Notes under the pieces: generated by a model
Told to the model about the DNA's origin: nothing
Seen by the model: the letters and a program-made list of their open reading frames with translations, nothing else
Database searches by the model: none
Shown here: positions 25,769 through 34,718 of the stretch, piece after piece
How the letters are laid out: each line of letters starts with the position of its first letter
Position numbering within the stretch: position 1 is the stretch's first letter
Source: RH-AL1 sp965249685
GTDB taxonomy: Bacteria; Pseudomonadota; Alphaproteobacteria; Rhizobiales; Beijerinckiaceae
Assembly (NCBI GenBank): GCA_965249685.1
Contig: CBDFMN010000003.1
Location: 1,364,001-1,428,000, forward strand
Direction: 5' to 3'
Length of the DNA stretch: 64,000 bases
Translations under genes and position numbers: made by a program

Positions 25769-27613
25769 ATGAAACTCGATAACAAGAACACCTATTTCGC
25801 GATCGCGCTTTCACTGCTCGTCGTCCTCGCCTGGAACTATTTCTACGCCGGACCGCAGATGGCTAGGCAGCGTCAGCAGCAGGCGCAGACAGCAGCCGCG
25901 ACCGCCTTGAAGGACGGGGAAAGCGCGCCCAAGCAGCCGGGTGCTGTCGGCGCGCTGCCGCAACCGTCCGTCAATGCGCCGCCCCAGGGCGGCATCGCCC
26001 CGCAGACGCCGCAGGCGAGCAAAACGCGTGACGCCGCGCTCGCCGACAGCCCGCGCGTGACCATCGCCACCCCAAAGCTCTCGGGCTCGATCGCGCTGAA
26101 AGGCGCGCGCATCGACGACCTGGCGCTGAAGGACTACCGCGAGACGCCCGACCCTAACAGCCCCAACATCGTGCTGCTTTCGCCAGCGAACGCGCCTGTG
26201 CCTTACTACGCAGAATCGGGCTACGTGGCCCAACCCGGCGCCAAGCCGGCGCTGCCGAACGCCGACACGCTATGGACGGCGAGTAGCCAGACGCTGACAC
26301 CGGTGGCACCCTTGACGCTCTCCTGGGACAATGGCCAGGGCCTCGTCTTCCACCGCACGATCGCGGTCGACGACAATTACATGCTGACGCTCAGCGACAG
26401 CATCGACAACACGACGGCGGCGCCCGTCACGCTCTATCCCTACTCGTTGATCCTGCGGCAGGGCCTGCCGCCGACCTCCGGCTATTCCGTCCTTCACGAG
26501 GGCTACATTGGCTACATCGGGGACAACGGCGAGCAGGAGATCACCTATTCGGGAATCGACAAGGAGACGAATGCGACCAAGAGCCTGAAGGGCGTCGGCG
26601 GGTGGATCGGCTTCACAGACAAATATTGGGCGGCAGCCCTGGTCCCCGACCAACATCAGACCTTCGACGGGAGCTTTTCCTCGCGCGGAACGGGCGCGGA
26701 GAAGATCTTCCAGACCGATACGCTCGGCGCGGCGTTGACGGTGCCCGCCAACGGCAACGCGCAGGACACCTCACGCCTCTTCGCCGGCGCGAAGGTCGTC
26801 AGCCAGCTCAACGCCTACGAGAAGAACCTTGGCATCCGCAAGTTCGACCTGCTGATCGACTGGGGCTGGTTCTGGTTCATCACGCAGCCGATGTTCGAGT
26901 TGCTCGACGGGATCTATCGTATCGTCGGCAATTTCGGCTTGGCGATTATCGCCATCACCTTCCTCGTCAAGGCGGTTTTCTACCCTCTCGCCAACCGCTC
27001 CTACGTGTCGATGGCCAAGATGAAGGCCGCGCAGCCGCAGCTTGCCGCCCTGAAGGAGCGCTACCCCGACGACAAGGCGAAGCAGCAGCAGGAGATGATG
27101 GCGATCTACAAGCGGGAGAAGATCAACCCCGTCGCCGGCTGCCTGCCCATGCTGATCCAGATCCCGGTGTTCTTCTCGCTCTACAAGGTGCTGTTCGTCA
27201 CCATCGAGATGCGGCAGGCGCCGTTCTTCGGCTGGATCCACGACCTGTCTCAGCCCGACCCGACGAACGTCTTCAACCTGTTCGGGCTGCTGCCGTTCAA
27301 CCCGACGGCGCTGCCCCTCGTCGGGCACTTCCTGGCGATCGGCATCTGGCCCCTCGTGATGGGCTTCTCGATGTTCCTCCAGATGAAGATGAACCCGACG
27401 CCTGCGGATCCGGTTCAGAAGCAGATGTTCGCCTGGATGCCGGTGATCTTCACCTTCATGCTCGGCACGTTTCCCTCGGGGCTCGTCATCTACTGGACGG
27501 TGAACAACACGCTGACCGTCGTCCAGCAGTCGATCATCACCAAGCGCGCGGGCGGCAAGCTCGAGCTGTGGGACAACCTGACCGGCCTGTTCCAACGCAA
27601 GGCCACCACTTGA
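25769..27613 (+). CDS. yidC: membrane protein insertase YidC
   Basis: 614 residues. Helix 1 at about 9-26 (FAIALSLLVVLAWNYFYA), a roughly 300-residue periplasmic beta domain (60-370), then the conserved insertase core with helices near 375-600. Landmarks are NFGLAIIAITFLVKAVFYPLANRSYVSMAKMK, PVAGCLPMLIQIPVFFSLYKVL, and FMLGTFPSGLVIYWTVNN. It inserts and folds inner-membrane proteins. The ATG at 25769 is preceded by AAGGACGAGG; the frame opens from 25637 but overlaps rnpA. Its stop overlaps the engB TTG (TTGA). Confidence 0.97.
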   Translation: MKLDNKNTYFAIALSLLVVLAWNYFYAGPQMARQRQQQAQTAAATALKDGESAPKQPGAVGALPQPSVNAPPQGGIAPQTPQASKTRDAALADSPRVTIATPKLSGSIALKGARIDDLALKDYRETPDPNSPNIVLLSPANAPVPYYAESGYVAQPGAKPALPNADTLWTASSQTLTPVAPLTLSWDNGQGLVFHRTIAVDDNYMLTLSDSIDNTTAAPVTLYPYSLILRQGLPPTSGYSVLHEGYIGYIGDNGEQEITYSGIDKETNATKSLKGVGGWIGFTDKYWAAALVPDQHQTFDGSFSSRGTGAEKIFQTDTLGAALTVPANGNAQDTSRLFAGAKVVSQLNAYEKNLGIRKFDLLIDWGWFWFITQPMFELLDGIYRIVGNFGLAIIAITFLVKAVFYPLANRSYVSMAKMKAAQPQLAALKERYPDDKAKQQQEMMAIYKREKINPVAGCLPMLIQIPVFFSLYKVLFVTIEMRQAPFFGWIHDLSQPDPTNVFNLFGLLPFNPTALPLVGHFLAIGIWPLVMGFSMFLQMKMNPTPADPVQKQMFAWMPVIFTFMLGTFPSGLVIYWTVNNTLTVVQQSIITKRAGGKLELWDNLTGLFQRKATT

Positions 27614-28290
27614 ACGACGGGGAGGTCGCGGAGCCGGGCACGCCCGACTTCGCGGAGGCCGGCCGCAAGCTCTTTTCCGCGGAGTGCGAGTTCATCTGGG
27701 CGGCCTCAAAGCCCGACAACCTGCCGCCGCCCGGGCCGCCGGAGGTGGCCTTCGCCGGCCGCTCCAACGTCGGCAAGTCCTCGCTGCTCAACGCGCTGAC
27801 CAACCGCAAGACGCTGGCGCGCACCTCGCATACGCCGGGCCGCACCCAGCAGCTTAATTTCTTCGCGCTCGGCCCCAGCGTGGAGGAAGCCCGGCTGCGC
27901 CTTGTCGACATGCCGGGCTACGGCTTCGCCAGCGCTTCCAAGGAGAAGATCGCCTCCTGGACCGGCCTGATGCACGATTTCCTGCGTGGGCGGGCGCCTT
28001 TGGCACGCGTGTTCGTGCTGGTCGACGGCCGCCACGGATTGAAGCCGGTCGACCGCGACATGTTCGACGTCCTCGACAAGGCGGCCATGTCCTACCAGAT
28101 CGTGCTGACGAAGCGCGACGAGGTGAAAGTTTCCGAGCGCGAGGCGCGGGTCGCCGCGACGCTCGCCGAGCTGAAGACGCGGGTGGCGGCCTTCCCCGAG
28201 GTGATCTTCACCTCGTCGGAGACGGGGGACGGCGTTGCGGAGTTGCGCGCGGCTGTGGCGCTGCTGCTGCACCAGCGGGGGGAGGGATAG
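27610..28290 (+). CDS. engB: ribosome biogenesis GTP-binding protein EngB/YihA/YsxC
   Basis: 226 residues, TRAFAC GTPase. G1 GRSNVGKS (50-57), switch region TSHTPGRTQ, G3 DMPGYG (100-105), G4 TKRD (167-170), and a C-terminal SSETGDG (G5-like). Needed for late large-subunit assembly. The start is a TTG overlapping the yidC stop. It is placed between yidC and argB, the normal order in Hyphomicrobiales, with the IS element inserted downstream. Confidence 0.96.
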   Translation: MNDGEVAEPGTPDFAEAGRKLFSAECEFIWAASKPDNLPPPGPPEVAFAGRSNVGKSSLLNALTNRKTLARTSHTPGRTQQLNFFALGPSVEEARLRLVDMPGYGFASASKEKIASWTGLMHDFLRGRAPLARVFVLVDGRHGLKPVDRDMFDVLDKAAMSYQIVLTKRDEVKVSEREARVAATLAELKTRVAAFPEVIFTSSETGDGVAELRAAVALLLHQRGEG

Positions 28291-28312
28291 CTCAACCAGG
28301 GAGGCTCAACTA

Positions 28313-28332
28313 GGGCCTGTCGTCACTTGAGC
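28313..28332. repeat. IS terminal inverted repeat, left
   Basis: GGGCCTGTCGTCACTTGAGC; pairs with the right end, differing at two of 20 positions. It overlaps the last codons of the transposase. Confidence 0.9.
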
Positions 28333-28772
28333 CAGTCGAGAGCAGCGGCCAGGAACAGAACGCCGGCAAAGCTGGCGGCAGTCTTCTCATAGCGCGTCGC
28401 GACGGCGCGCCATTCCTTCAATCTGGCCCACAGCCGCTCGACGCGATTGCGGTTGTTATAGATCCATTCCGGGCAGGCGACCGGCGCTTCGTGCCGCTGG
28501 TGGGGAATGGCCGGTCTCGCGCCGATGGACCAGATGTGGTCGCGGAAGCTGTGGCTCGTATAGCCTCTATCGCCGACGACCCACTTCGGAACGGCTGGCA
28601 GCACGTCGAGGAGCGGGACAGCATGGGGCAGTTCGTGCGCTTGGCCCGGCGCCAAGCGGAACGCGACGGCACGGCCGGAGCCATCGGCGATCACGCAAGC
28701 CTTTGTCCCGAAACCGCCACGAGACCGGCCAAGCGCTTCACGAGCGTCTCGCTGGTCCTGAGATCCCCCTTT
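28323..28772 (-). CDS. IS5-family transposase, OrfB part (expressed by -1 frameshift)
   Basis: The -1 frame continues with GGFGTKACVIADGSGRAVAFRLAPGQ, KWVVGDRGYTS (second catalytic D), NRVERLWARLKEWRAVATRYEKTA (catalytic E), and ends LDWLK. Joined to OrfA it gives a normal full-length IS5 transposase of about 255 residues. There are no internal stops in the shifted frame. Confidence 0.85.
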   Translation of the reverse strand, partial: KGGSQDQRDAREALGRSRGGFGTKACVIADGSGRAVAFRLAPGQAHELPHAVPLLDVLPAVPKWVVGDRGYTSHSFRDHIWSIGARPAIPHQRHEAPVACPEWIYNNRNRVERLWARLKEWRAVATRYEKTAASFAGVLFLAAALDWLK

Positions 28773-29089
28773 CGCGGAGCACCGGCAGCTTTCTGGTGAG
28801 CACGGATGTTGGTACCATCGAGGAACACCATCCCGAGCTGCACGCCGCGCTCCCGCACCAGGTTGAACAGGCGTTCCCAGACGCCCATCCGCGCCCAGCG
28901 GATGAAGACCTGGGCGGCTCGCCACCACGGCCCGAGTTCGGCAGGAATGGCCCGCCACTTGGCCCCGTTCTGATGCCGCCACAGGATGGCGGAGACCGTG
29001 CGCCGAAGCGCTTTGGGCGGTGTCTTGCCCTGGGGGCGGCAGGCTTCCACCAGCGGCTCCAACACAGCCCATTGCGCGTCGCACAGCAT
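28691..29089 (-). CDS. IS5-family transposase, OrfA part
   Basis: The zero-frame product. It begins MLCDAQWAVLEPLVEACRPQ, an opening typical of this group, and contains GMVFLDGTNIRAHQKAAGA with the first catalytic aspartate of the DDE triad. It continues some 23 codons past the slip site before its own stop, so unshifted ribosomes make a truncated, catalytically incomplete protein. The frame is open to 29134, but the ATG at 29089 is the usual start. Confidence 0.85.
   Translation of the reverse strand: MLCDAQWAVLEPLVEACRPQGKTPPKALRRTVSAILWRHQNGAKWRAIPAELGPWWRAAQVFIRWARMGVWERLFNLVRERGVQLGMVFLDGTNIRAHQKAAGAPRKGDLRTSETLVKRLAGLVAVSGQRLA
28766..28772 (-). other. -1 ribosomal frameshift slippery heptamer
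   Basis: On the minus strand the OrfA codons CGA AAG GGG contain A-AAG-GGG, a canonical X-XXY-YYZ heptamer. Slipping back one base enters the OrfB frame (AAA GGG GGA). Confidence 0.8.
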
Positions 29090-29136
29090 CGACCATCCTC
29101 CTCCAAAGGATGGCGGAATCCTGAGACAGCTCAAAA

Positions 29137-29156
29137 GTTCAAGCGACGACAGGCCC
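29137..29156. repeat. IS terminal inverted repeat, right
   Basis: Complement reads GGGCCTGTCGTCGCTTGAAC, matching the left end except at two positions. Confidence 0.9.
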
Positions 29157-29596
29157 TAGAGCCATATGCCATGAACCGCCATTCCCGCAAGGAACGTCAT
29201 AGCCACTACAAAGTATAGGTTGGCGATTGCGAACAAGAAGGTGAAAATTCGGCCGCGTCTCATGCGGAGTACTGCCGCAGCGGCGACCGCCAGGAACATG
29301 TAAATTCCGTATCTGAGCGGCCAGTTCGCCCAGACTGGATTGGGTCCGGTCGCTTTACTTTCATCAAGCCAGAAGTAGCTACCCCAAAGGCCGATAAAAA
29401 GCCAAATCAGCGGCAACGGGATCAGCCATGCAAATCGCGCTATGGTGAGCGTGTCCGCTTTTGGGAAAGCGTAATATAACAAGATCGCCATGAGCATCGC
29501 TGGAATACAGAAGAACGGCAGGCCCAGCCCTCTAACGTCTACCGACTGCCGGAGAAACCACTGAAAACCTCTCAATGTTCGAAATACATGCTGCAC
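29156..29596 (-). CDS. hypothetical four-helix membrane protein, IS at its stop codon
   Basis: 146 residues with about four hydrophobic segments (LPFFCIPAMLMAILLYYAF, WLIPLPLIWLFIGLWGSYFWL, YGIYMFLAVAAAAVL, TFLFAIANLYFVVAMTFLAG). No family recognised. G+C is lower than its neighbours (about 57% in two 60-base samples counted by eye), suggesting acquisition. The TAG stop is formed by TA of the target plus G of the IS; the uninterrupted site would also have read TAG, so the product is unchanged. Confidence 0.55.
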   Translation of the reverse strand: MQHVFRTLRGFQWFLRQSVDVRGLGLPFFCIPAMLMAILLYYAFPKADTLTIARFAWLIPLPLIWLFIGLWGSYFWLDESKATGPNPVWANWPLRYGIYMFLAVAAAAVLRMRRGRIFTFLFAIANLYFVVAMTFLAGMAVHGIWL

Positions 29597-29741
29597 AAGC
29601 GTCCGCTCCGTTCGTCGCAGTCAGTACAGAATCATCGATTTATATGCGACAGCCCTTATTTGTAAGCCGGTTTGTTCCGGACGCATTGAACCGCCCTTCA
29701 CCAGACGCTACAAGGCGCCCACCTGATCCCCGGAGCACCCG

Positions 29742-30632
29742 ATGAGCGGCATCACCTCCGACCCGCACGAACAGGCCGCCATCCTCATCCAGGCGCTGCC
29801 GCACATGCTGCGCTACGACGAGGCGACCATCGTCGTGAAGTACGGCGGCCACGCCATGGGCGACGAGGACAAGGCCCGCTCCTTCGCCCGCGACATGGTG
29901 CTATTGGAGCAGTCGGGCATCAACCCTGTGGTGGTGCACGGCGGTGGGCCGCAGATCGGCTCGATGCTGGCCAAGCTCGGCATTCAGTCGCATTTCGCCG
30001 GCGGCCTGCGGGTGACGGACAAGGCGACGATCGAGATCGTCGAGATGGTGCTGGCCGGGTCCATCAACAAGCAGATCGTCGGCATGATCAACGCCGAAGG
30101 CGGCCGTGCCATCGGCCTCTGCGGCAAGGACGGCAACATGGTCATCGCCCGCAAGGCGGAGGCTGTCCACGCCGTCGTCGGCGGCCATGACGAGGATGTG
30201 GACCTCGGCTTCGTCGGCGAGCCGGCGATCGTCGACACCAAGGTTCTCACCCAGGTGCTCGGCCGCGAGCTGATCCCCGTGCTGGCGCCGATCTCGGCCG
30301 GCGCGGAGGGCGAGACCTACAACGTCAACGCCGACACGTTCGCCGGCGCCATCGCCGGCGCGCTTGGTGCCAAGCGGTTGCTGTTCCTGACCGACGTGCC
30401 CGGCGTGATGGACAAGGATAAGAACATCCTCAAGCAATTGAGCGTCGCCGACATCCGCGCGCTCATCGCCGACGGCACGATCACGGGCGGCATGATCCCC
30501 AAGGTGCAGACCTGCATCTACGCCCTTGAGCAGGGAGTCGAGGGCGTCGTGATCCTCGATGGCAAGCAACCGCATGCCGTGCTGGTCGAACTCCTCACCG
30601 ACTATGGCGCGGGAACGCTGATCACCCGGTGA
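29742..30632 (+). CDS. argB: acetylglutamate kinase
   Basis: 296 residues, amino-acid kinase fold. Phosphorylates N-acetylglutamate in arginine synthesis. Seen: TIVVKYGGHAMG (catalytic Lys, glycine loop), VVVHGGGPQIG, the acetylglutamate-binding GGLRVTD arginine, NVNADTFAGAIAGALGAKRLLFLTDVPGV, and ITGGMIPKV with the catalytic lysine. The family feedback site is not judged here. Its stop overlaps the next gene's GTG (GTGA). Confidence 0.97.
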   Translation: MSGITSDPHEQAAILIQALPHMLRYDEATIVVKYGGHAMGDEDKARSFARDMVLLEQSGINPVVVHGGGPQIGSMLAKLGIQSHFAGGLRVTDKATIEIVEMVLAGSINKQIVGMINAEGGRAIGLCGKDGNMVIARKAEAVHAVVGGHDEDVDLGFVGEPAIVDTKVLTQVLGRELIPVLAPISAGAEGETYNVNADTFAGAIAGALGAKRLLFLTDVPGVMDKDKNILKQLSVADIRALIADGTITGGMIPKVQTCIYALEQGVEGVVILDGKQPHAVLVELLTDYGAGTLITR

Positions 30633-31354
30633 GCGGTCCCGTCCGCGCTTTGCGCCCCGTCAGCCGCAAGGCCTTCGCCGACGTCGACACCTGGGTGTTC
30701 GACCTCGACAACACGCTCTATCCCGCCGGCGGCGATCTCTGGCCGAAGATCGACCAGCGCATCACCCTGTTCATGGCGCATCTCTACGGCATCGACGGGC
30801 TTTCCGCCCGCGCGCTGCAAAAATATTACTATGAGCGCTACGGCACGACCTTGCGCGGCCTGAGCGTCGAACATGGGATCGACCCGCGCGCCTTCCTCGA
30901 TTTCGTCCACGACATCGACCGGTCGTCCATCCTGCCCAACACGAGGCTCGCCGGGGCGATCGCGGCGCTGCCCGGCCGCCGGCTCATCCTCACCAATGGG
31001 TCGCGCCATCATGCGCTGTCGACCGCGAGCGCGCTCGGCCTCGATGGTTTGTTCGAGGACGTGTTCGACATCGAGGCGGCGGACCTGTTGCCGAAGCCCG
31101 AGGCGGAGACCTACAACCGTTTTCTCGCGCGCCACGCCGTCGATCCGCATCGCGCCGTCATGTTCGAGGATATCGCGCGCAACCTCGTGGCGCCGAAGGC
31201 TCTGGGCATGGTCACCGTACTGGTCGTGCCCCATCCCGATACGATGGATACGCGGGAGGCGTTCGAGATCGTCCGCGAGGTCGTGCCGGAGCACGTCGAT
31301 TACGTGACGAGCGACCTGGAAGGATTCCTTCTGGCGATCGGGCCCGATCGATAA
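30629..31354 (+). CDS. HAD-family pyrimidine 5'-nucleotidase-like phosphatase (SDT1/YjjG-like)
   Basis: 241 residues of the HAD superfamily. Motif I FDLDNTLYP with nucleophile D25 and D27; motif II LILTNGSRHH; motif III/IV around LPKPEAETY and AVMFEDIARN. The helical cap (residues 35-110: LFMAHLYGI..ALQKYYYERYGTTLRGL) matches the pyrimidine 5'-nucleotidase (SDT1) group that dephosphorylates UMP/CMP. Coupled to argB through GTGA, as in related genomes. Confidence 0.88.
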   Translation: MSGPVRALRPVSRKAFADVDTWVFDLDNTLYPAGGDLWPKIDQRITLFMAHLYGIDGLSARALQKYYYERYGTTLRGLSVEHGIDPRAFLDFVHDIDRSSILPNTRLAGAIAALPGRRLILTNGSRHHALSTASALGLDGLFEDVFDIEAADLLPKPEAETYNRFLARHAVDPHRAVMFEDIARNLVAPKALGMVTVLVVPHPDTMDTREAFEIVREVVPEHVDYVTSDLEGFLLAIGPDR

Positions 31355-31434
31355 GATCGGCTGATGAGGCTATAAGACCGGCCAGCTTGCTCATGCCGCG
31401 CGGGCACGTCGGAGATGACATTCGGGAGTTCCTC

Positions 31435-32211
31435 ATGAGCGGCGTGGCTTGGACTCACCTCGCGCCTTCGACCATCGCGGCCTTCCTCGCCTCCATGGTC
31501 GAATTTGTCGAGGCACTGACGGTTGTGCTCGCCGTGGGAAGCACGCGCGGCTGGCGCGACGCACTGGGCGGCACGGCCGCAGCACTGGGCGCGCTCCTGC
31601 TCATCCTGGCGACGCTCGGAACGGCCTTGACGCGCGTTCCGCTCGACGCGATCCAGATTGGCGTCGGCGGCCTTCTGATCCTGTTCGGCCTGCGCTGGCT
31701 CCGCAAGGCGATCTTACGCGCGGCCGGAATCATCCCGTTGCACGATGAGACGGAGGCTTTCGCCAAGCAGACCCAAGCCCTGCAAGGCGGCGGGCGCGCC
31801 GCTGGATGGGACCGGGTGGCCTTCATGACGGCGTTCCAGATCACCATGCTGGAGGGGATCGAGGTCGTATTCATCGTGATCGCCATCGGTGCCGGCGGTG
31901 CTGGCCTGCTGCTGCCGGCAAGCCTCGGCGCCCTCGCCGCCCTTCTCGTCGTCGTCGTGCTGGGCGTGGCGATCCACCGTCCCCTGGCCAGGATCCCGGA
32001 GAACAGCCTCAAATTCGTGGTCGGCGTGCTGCTGTCGGCCTTCGGCAGTTTTTGGTTCGGCGAAGGCATCGGCATCGAGTGGCCGGGCGCCGACTGGTGC
32101 ATCCTGGCGCTGACGGCAGGCTACATGGTCGTCGCGCTGTCGGCCGTTCCCCTCTGCCGCGCGCGCGCCGGACGCGCGATGGGCGATACGGCCGCTCGGA
32201 GGTCGCGATGA
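31435..32211 (+). CDS. COG4280-like polytopic membrane protein with duplicated MxExxE motif
   Basis: 258 residues, about seven helices. Two related segments stand out: MVEFVEALTVVLAVG (21-35) and MLEGIEVVFIVIAIG (138-152), each with MxExxE at the helix start, suggesting an internal duplication like that in cation transporters of the FTR1/GDT1 type. A GIEWPGADW block follows near the C-terminus. Function unknown; metal or other cation transport is inference. An upstream start at 31387 adds 16 residues. Coupled (ATGA) to the small membrane gene behind. Confidence 0.65.
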   Translation: MSGVAWTHLAPSTIAAFLASMVEFVEALTVVLAVGSTRGWRDALGGTAAALGALLLILATLGTALTRVPLDAIQIGVGGLLILFGLRWLRKAILRAAGIIPLHDETEAFAKQTQALQGGGRAAGWDRVAFMTAFQITMLEGIEVVFIVIAIGAGGAGLLLPASLGALAALLVVVVLGVAIHRPLARIPENSLKFVVGVLLSAFGSFWFGEGIGIEWPGADWCILALTAGYMVVALSAVPLCRARAGRAMGDTAARRSR

Positions 32212-32414
32212 AGGTCGTCAAAGCGATTCTACGGGAGCTGTTCAGCCTCTTCGTCGACGACGACAGCTTCGCCCTCGCGATCGTCTGCTGGCTCCTGGTC
32301 GGCTGGGCGGCGGTGGCGGTGATCGGTTCGGGCGCGGCCTGGCTCGGCCTCGTCTTCTTCGCCGGCCTTGCCGCGATCTTGCTGGAAAGTGCGCTGCGGC
32401 GCGCGGGGAAATAA
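32208..32414 (+). CDS. small two-helix membrane protein coupled to the COG4280-like gene
   Basis: 68 residues: a short cytosolic N-terminus (MKVVKAILRELFSLFVDDDSFA), then two hydrophobic helices (IVCWLLVGWAAVAVIG and AWLGLVFFAGLAAILLES) and a basic tail. Its ATG overlaps the upstream stop (ATGA), so synthesis is coupled; it may be an accessory subunit. No family named. Confidence 0.6.
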   Translation: MKVVKAILRELFSLFVDDDSFALAIVCWLLVGWAAVAVIGSGAAWLGLVFFAGLAAILLESALRRAGK

Positions 32415-32570
32415 GGCTCATGCCTCAGCGGACCGAGGGATTGCGAGGCTGCGGCCTTCCCCGACGCCGCGATCGACGGAGTGCAACAGAGCGGCGAAGC
32501 GCCACGCGGGTGAGTTCAAGCCTGCAAGGTGCGTAGCTTTGGCTGACGACGCGCCGAAATCGAGGGTCCT

Positions 32571-33215
32571 ATGACAACGTACCGGCTGCATTATTTTCCG
32601 GAATCGGGAAACAGCTACAAGATTGCACTCATGCTGACGCTCTGCGGCGCGCCTTTCGAGTCGGTGTGGACGGATTTCGGCAGCGGCGTGACCTGGACGC
32701 CCGAATGGCGAGCGGCGGTCAACCCCATGGGCGAGATCCCCGTGTTCGAGGAGGACGGCGTCAAGCTCACTCAAACCGCACCGATCCTGTTGCGGCTCGC
32801 CGAGCGGTACGGCCGGTTCCAAGGCAAGGACGAGGCGGCGCGCTACGAGGTGTTGCGCTGGCTGTTCTGGGACAACCAGAAGCTCAGCGGTTTCATGGCG
32901 GCCTACCGTTACCGACGCGCTTTCACCCCATCGACGCCACCCGCCGTGCTCGATTACATGCGCGCTCGGGTAAACGATTTCCTGGGCATCATCGAGAGCC
33001 GGTTCCGGCAGCAGCCCTTTGTCACCGGCGACGACCCCACCATCGCAGACCTGTCGATGACGGCCTATCTCGCCTTCCCGAAGCACGAAGCCGGCTACGA
33101 CCTGGCGGTGAGCCACCCGGCGGTGGATGCCTGGTTGAAACGCATCGCGGCGCTGCCAGGCTGGGCGGCGCCCTACGACCTGCTACCCGGCAAACGTCTG
33201 CGATGCTACGTTTGA
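32571..33215 (+). CDS. glutathione S-transferase-family protein
   Basis: 214 residues. The N-terminal thioredoxin-like domain (1-80) has LHYFPESGNSYKIALMLTLCGAPFE, NPMGEIPVFEEDGVKLTQTAPILLRL (cis-Pro and the glutathione-binding acidic/Ser-Thr motif 'QTAPI'). The helical C-terminal domain (90-205) contains TGDDPTIADLSM, the N-capping-box/hydrophobic-staple motif. The catalytic residue may be Ser13/Asn14 near the first helix. It sits alone, with no transport or thiol genes adjacent. Confidence 0.88.
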   Translation: MTTYRLHYFPESGNSYKIALMLTLCGAPFESVWTDFGSGVTWTPEWRAAVNPMGEIPVFEEDGVKLTQTAPILLRLAERYGRFQGKDEAARYEVLRWLFWDNQKLSGFMAAYRYRRAFTPSTPPAVLDYMRARVNDFLGIIESRFRQQPFVTGDDPTIADLSMTAYLAFPKHEAGYDLAVSHPAVDAWLKRIAALPGWAAPYDLLPGKRLRCYV

Positions 33216-33333
33216 CGTCTTTGGCCGGACACGCCGTCGTCGCCCCGGCACGCGAGGCCGGCGCGGCAAGTTGACAGGCGCGCCCGCGCCCATCACACCA
33301 CGGGCGTTCTCGTCCGCAGGATCGCGCCACCCG

Positions 33334-34187
<854 letters not shown>

Positions 34188-34188
<1 letters not shown>

Positions 34189-34652
34189 TGATGGCTGCGG
34201 AGCAGACGCGAAGCTTTTTCCTCTTTCGCAGCGACGCGGGCGTGATCGATGTGCCGACGTGGCGGCGGCATGCCGGCTGGCTCGCGCTTCTGACGGCGGC
34301 ACTCACGCTGGGTTGGCTGGCGCTCGCGCCTTTCGCCCGCCACGACCTCGCGACGAGCGCCTTCATCGCGCCACTGACGATCGTCGCCTACACCTACCTC
34401 ATCGCCTTCGCCTTCACCGTGCTCTTCATCGCCATCGCGTTCTACAATCTCAGCGCCAAACGGTTGCGCGAGCGCGGTCTGCCGACGGGACTTGGAGGGC
34501 TGATCCCGCTCGGCGCCCTTTTCGCTGGCGCGGCGCATTGGCTGCAGCCGCAGGTCCCGGACGTCATCGCGACCTGGTACGTCGTCGGTCTCGACGTCCT
34601 GCTAGCAGGAGCCGTAGGCTGGACGATCATTGCCTTAGGACTTCGGCGCTGA
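34188..34652 (+). CDS. hypothetical four-helix membrane protein coupled to dapD
   Basis: 154 residues. An N-terminal soluble stretch (MMAAEQTRSFFLFRSDAGVIDVPTWRRH) is followed by four hydrophobic helices: GWLALLTAALTLGWLALAPF, FIAPLTIVAYTYLIAFAFTVLFIAIAFYN, GGLIPLGALFAGAAHWL and VVGLDVLLAGAVGWTIIALGL. The layout resembles short DUF805-like proteins, but the assignment is uncertain. The start overlaps the dapD stop (TGATG). It ends convergently with udgX. Confidence 0.6.
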
Positions 34653-34687
34653 AGGCCTAATCACCGGCCGTGACGGACGCGGCAGAC

Positions 34688-34704
34688 CGTCCGGTCACAC
34701 CGGA
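34688..34704. terminator. short hairpin between convergent genes
   Basis: A perfect 7-bp stem GTCCGGT/ACCGGAC with a three-base loop lies midway in the 66-base gap between converging genes. No T-run is present; a weak bidirectional stop at best. Confidence 0.35.
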
Positions 34705-34718
34705 CCGCCGTCGCGCAC

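Larger units (their letters stand above)
28313..29156 (-). mobile_element. IS5-family (IS427-group) insertion sequence
   Basis: An 844-bp element with near-identical 20-bp terminal inverted repeats (18 of 20 match), flanked by a 2-bp TA duplication (28311-28312 and 29157-29158). It carries two overlapping transposase frames joined by a -1 slippery site, the hallmark of the IS427 group. The right end sits inside the stop codon of the membrane gene at 29156. The ends and frames are intact, so it may be active. Confidence 0.92.
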
